Shown here one piece after another: positions 5,270 through 6,305 of a stretch of DNA of 6,305 nt. A program made the translations under genes and the position numbers. The DNA comes from Dehalococcoidia bacterium. GTDB taxonomy: Bacteria > Chloroflexota > Dehalococcoidia > Dehalococcoidales > BS750m-G39. Numbering within the stretch: position 1 is the first letter of the stretch; each line of letters begins with the position of its first letter. The notes below the pieces were generated by a model. The model did no database searches. It was not told the origin of the DNA and saw only the letters and a program-made list of their open reading frames with translations. The stretch covers positions 1-6,305 of the forward strand of contig JAUWXS010000040.1 of assembly GCA_030616265.1 (NCBI GenBank), read 5' to 3'.

Positions 5270-5284
5270 GGGCGGGAGGGTGGG
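5270..5284 (+). other. Perfect G-quadruplex motif (four G3 tracts, 1-nt loops)
   Basis: GGGCGGGAGGGTGGG has four G-triplets with single-base loops, the motif class known to give very stable parallel quadruplexes. It lies 9 nt past the helicase stop on the template strand of the helicase, ftsY and lgt genes, so their RNA carries the C-rich complement; the structure would form in DNA. Confidence 0.6.
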
Positions 5285-5293
5285 ACAACCAAC

Positions 5294-6305
5294 CTATTCT
5301 TTTAGCAACCCCTCCAGTAATAGCTGCGCTGCCTTCTTATCCAAGGGCTTATTATTATTGCCACACTTGGGTGACTGAACGCAACTGGGACAGCCGTCCT
5401 CGCAGGGGCATTCTTTAATCGCCTTTAGTGTAGTCTGCCATAATTCCTCCACCAGGTCAAAACCCTTCTCGGTAATGCCGATGCCGCCGGGATAGGCGTC
5501 ATAGATAAATATCTGGGGCTTGCCGGTATCGGGGTGGAGGGAGGTAGAGACGCCGCCGATATCGTTACGGTCACAGAGGGCAAACAGGGGCAGGATGGCG
5601 ATAGCAGCATGCTCGACGGCGTGCAGCCCGCCGGCAAGGTCGAGCTGCCCCTCATCCACCCGCCTCACCACCTCAGGCGGCAGGTCAAACCAGAGAGCAA
5701 TGGTGGGGAAGTGCTGGGGGGGGAGGTCGAGGGGTTCTTCCCCGATTACCTCCTCGGTGAACTGGGCTTTCTTCTTAAAACCGACCACCCTGGTAGTGAC
5801 CTCAACCTCGCCCAGGTAGACGTTGGTCCCCCGGCAATCTTTATCCCTGATTACCCTGTGAATATGAAGGTCGGTGAGCTCTTTATCCTGAGTATAGTAG
5901 TTGACCGTAGTCGGCTTGGCGTAGGCAGTGCGCCCCGAGAGGTCAAGCTCCTCGATCAGATAGGATTCCCCCTGATGGAGGTAGATGGCGCCGGGAAAGA
6001 TCTGGAAAAGAGCCACGCTGGCATCGATGGTCTCCATGAGGGAGCCGCTGGAGGTATCGATAATAGCGAAGTTTTCCCCCGAGGTGGCGCGAATATTTAT
6101 CCCCTGGGCGGGGTAGGCAATTGCCGGCGAAACATGCCACCTGCCCTTGAGCTCACGCAGCAGCCCCTGCTCCTCAAGCTCGGTTCTCTCCTGAACCAAG
6201 GCAGAGCCGAAGAACTCTTCATCCAGGCTGGTCAGGGGCAACTCCCAGGCAGCGCAGAGAAGATGGGCACGCAGGATATAGGGGTTATCCGGGTTGACCA
6301 GGGCG
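5294..6305 (-). CDS. MrfA/YprA-type DEAD/DEAH-box helicase with C-terminal DUF1998 domain, 5' end outside window
   Basis: Only the C-terminal 337 or so residues are visible; the helicase core motifs lie beyond the window. The frame is open to the edge: the residues before the TTG at 6241 read NPDNPYILRAHLLCAAWE, a conserved stretch of this family, so that TTG is internal. A winged-helix-like part (LDEEFFG ... GLLRELKGRWHVSP) precedes the DUF1998 domain, marked by GLHAVEHAAIAILPLFALCDRNDIGG, YDAYPGGIGITEKGF, and a Cys cluster (CPCEDGCPSC then KCG) in the last 45 residues, which in B. subtilis MrfA binds metal. MrfA is a 3'-5' DNA helicase needed to repair mitomycin damage together with the nuclease MrfB. 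No mrfB is seen here. It is on the ftsY-lgt strand but 204 bp upstream of ftsY, so co-transcription is uncertain. Other DUF1998 helicases, including phage-defence types, remain possible. Confidence 0.85.
   Translation of the reverse strand, partial: ALVNPDNPYILRAHLLCAAWELPLTSLDEEFFGSALVQERTELEEQGLLRELKGRWHVSPAIAYPAQGINIRATSGENFAIIDTSSGSLMETIDASVALFQIFPGAIYLHQGESYLIEELDLSGRTAYAKPTTVNYYTQDKELTDLHIHRVIRDKDCRGTNVYLGEVEVTTRVVGFKKKAQFTEEVIGEEPLDLPPQHFPTIALWFDLPPEVVRRVDEGQLDLAGGLHAVEHAAIAILPLFALCDRNDIGGVSTSLHPDTGKPQIFIYDAYPGGIGITEKGFDLVEELWQTTLKAIKECPCEDGCPSCVQSPKCGNNNKPLDKKAAQLLLEGLLKE

Noticed and set aside
6239..6241. TTG as the start of the helicase gene
   Set aside because: Upstream in-frame residues to the window edge match the same family, so the gene is cut by the window rather than starting here.
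1..6305. CRISPR array, tRNA, rRNA, insertion sequence or phage gene
   Set aside because: No regular spaced repeats, cloverleaf, transposase or phage-like protein was found on either strand.

Overview
The window looks like bacterial chromosome of moderately high GC carrying ordinary housekeeping genes. The lineage is inferred from gene style only. A bare FtsY NG-domain protein, an Lgt with a GCCYG signature, a small CxxC-x17-CxxC zinc-ribbon protein beside bS21 and a glycine-tailed RRM protein, and frequent TTG starts all fit an uncultured Chloroflexota, perhaps Dehalococcoidia. This is not proven. No mobile element, CRISPR array, tRNA or rRNA is visible.

Layout. The plus strand (1-3356) starts with the C-terminal part of fabF (fatty-acid elongation), followed 2 nt later by recJ (ssDNA exonuclease), which is probably translationally coupled to it. 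A 161-bp gap holds a near-consensus sigma70 promoter with a 12-bp palindrome over its -35/spacer, then a leader of about 110 nt. This drives a cluster of three small genes: a double zinc-ribbon protein, rpsU (bS21) and an RRM RNA-binding protein. A 17-bp RNA hairpin lies between the zinc-ribbon gene and rpsU. The minus strand (3376-6305) is convergent. Read in its own direction it carries the C-terminal part of an MrfA/YprA-type DEAD-box helicase with a DUF1998 zinc domain (cut by the window edge), a 204-bp spacer, ftsY (SRP receptor GTPase) and lgt (prolipoprotein diacylglyceryl transferase). ftsY and lgt are 16 nt apart and probably co-transcribed. FtsY delivers nascent membrane and secreted proteins to the translocon, and Lgt lipidates secreted prolipoproteins, so the pair makes sense in envelope biogenesis.

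The most interesting parts are not new enzymes. They are the zinc-ribbon/bS21/RRM cluster with its structured RNA and palindromic promoter, which looks like a stress- or cold-responsive translation module, and the helicase-ftsY spacer. That spacer holds a perfect four-tract G-quadruplex motif, several palindromes and a repeat-like element whose edge supplies the ftsY ribosome binding site. I found no convincing entirely new system. The other genes belong to well-known families. No stretch longer than 300 bases lacks a gene.
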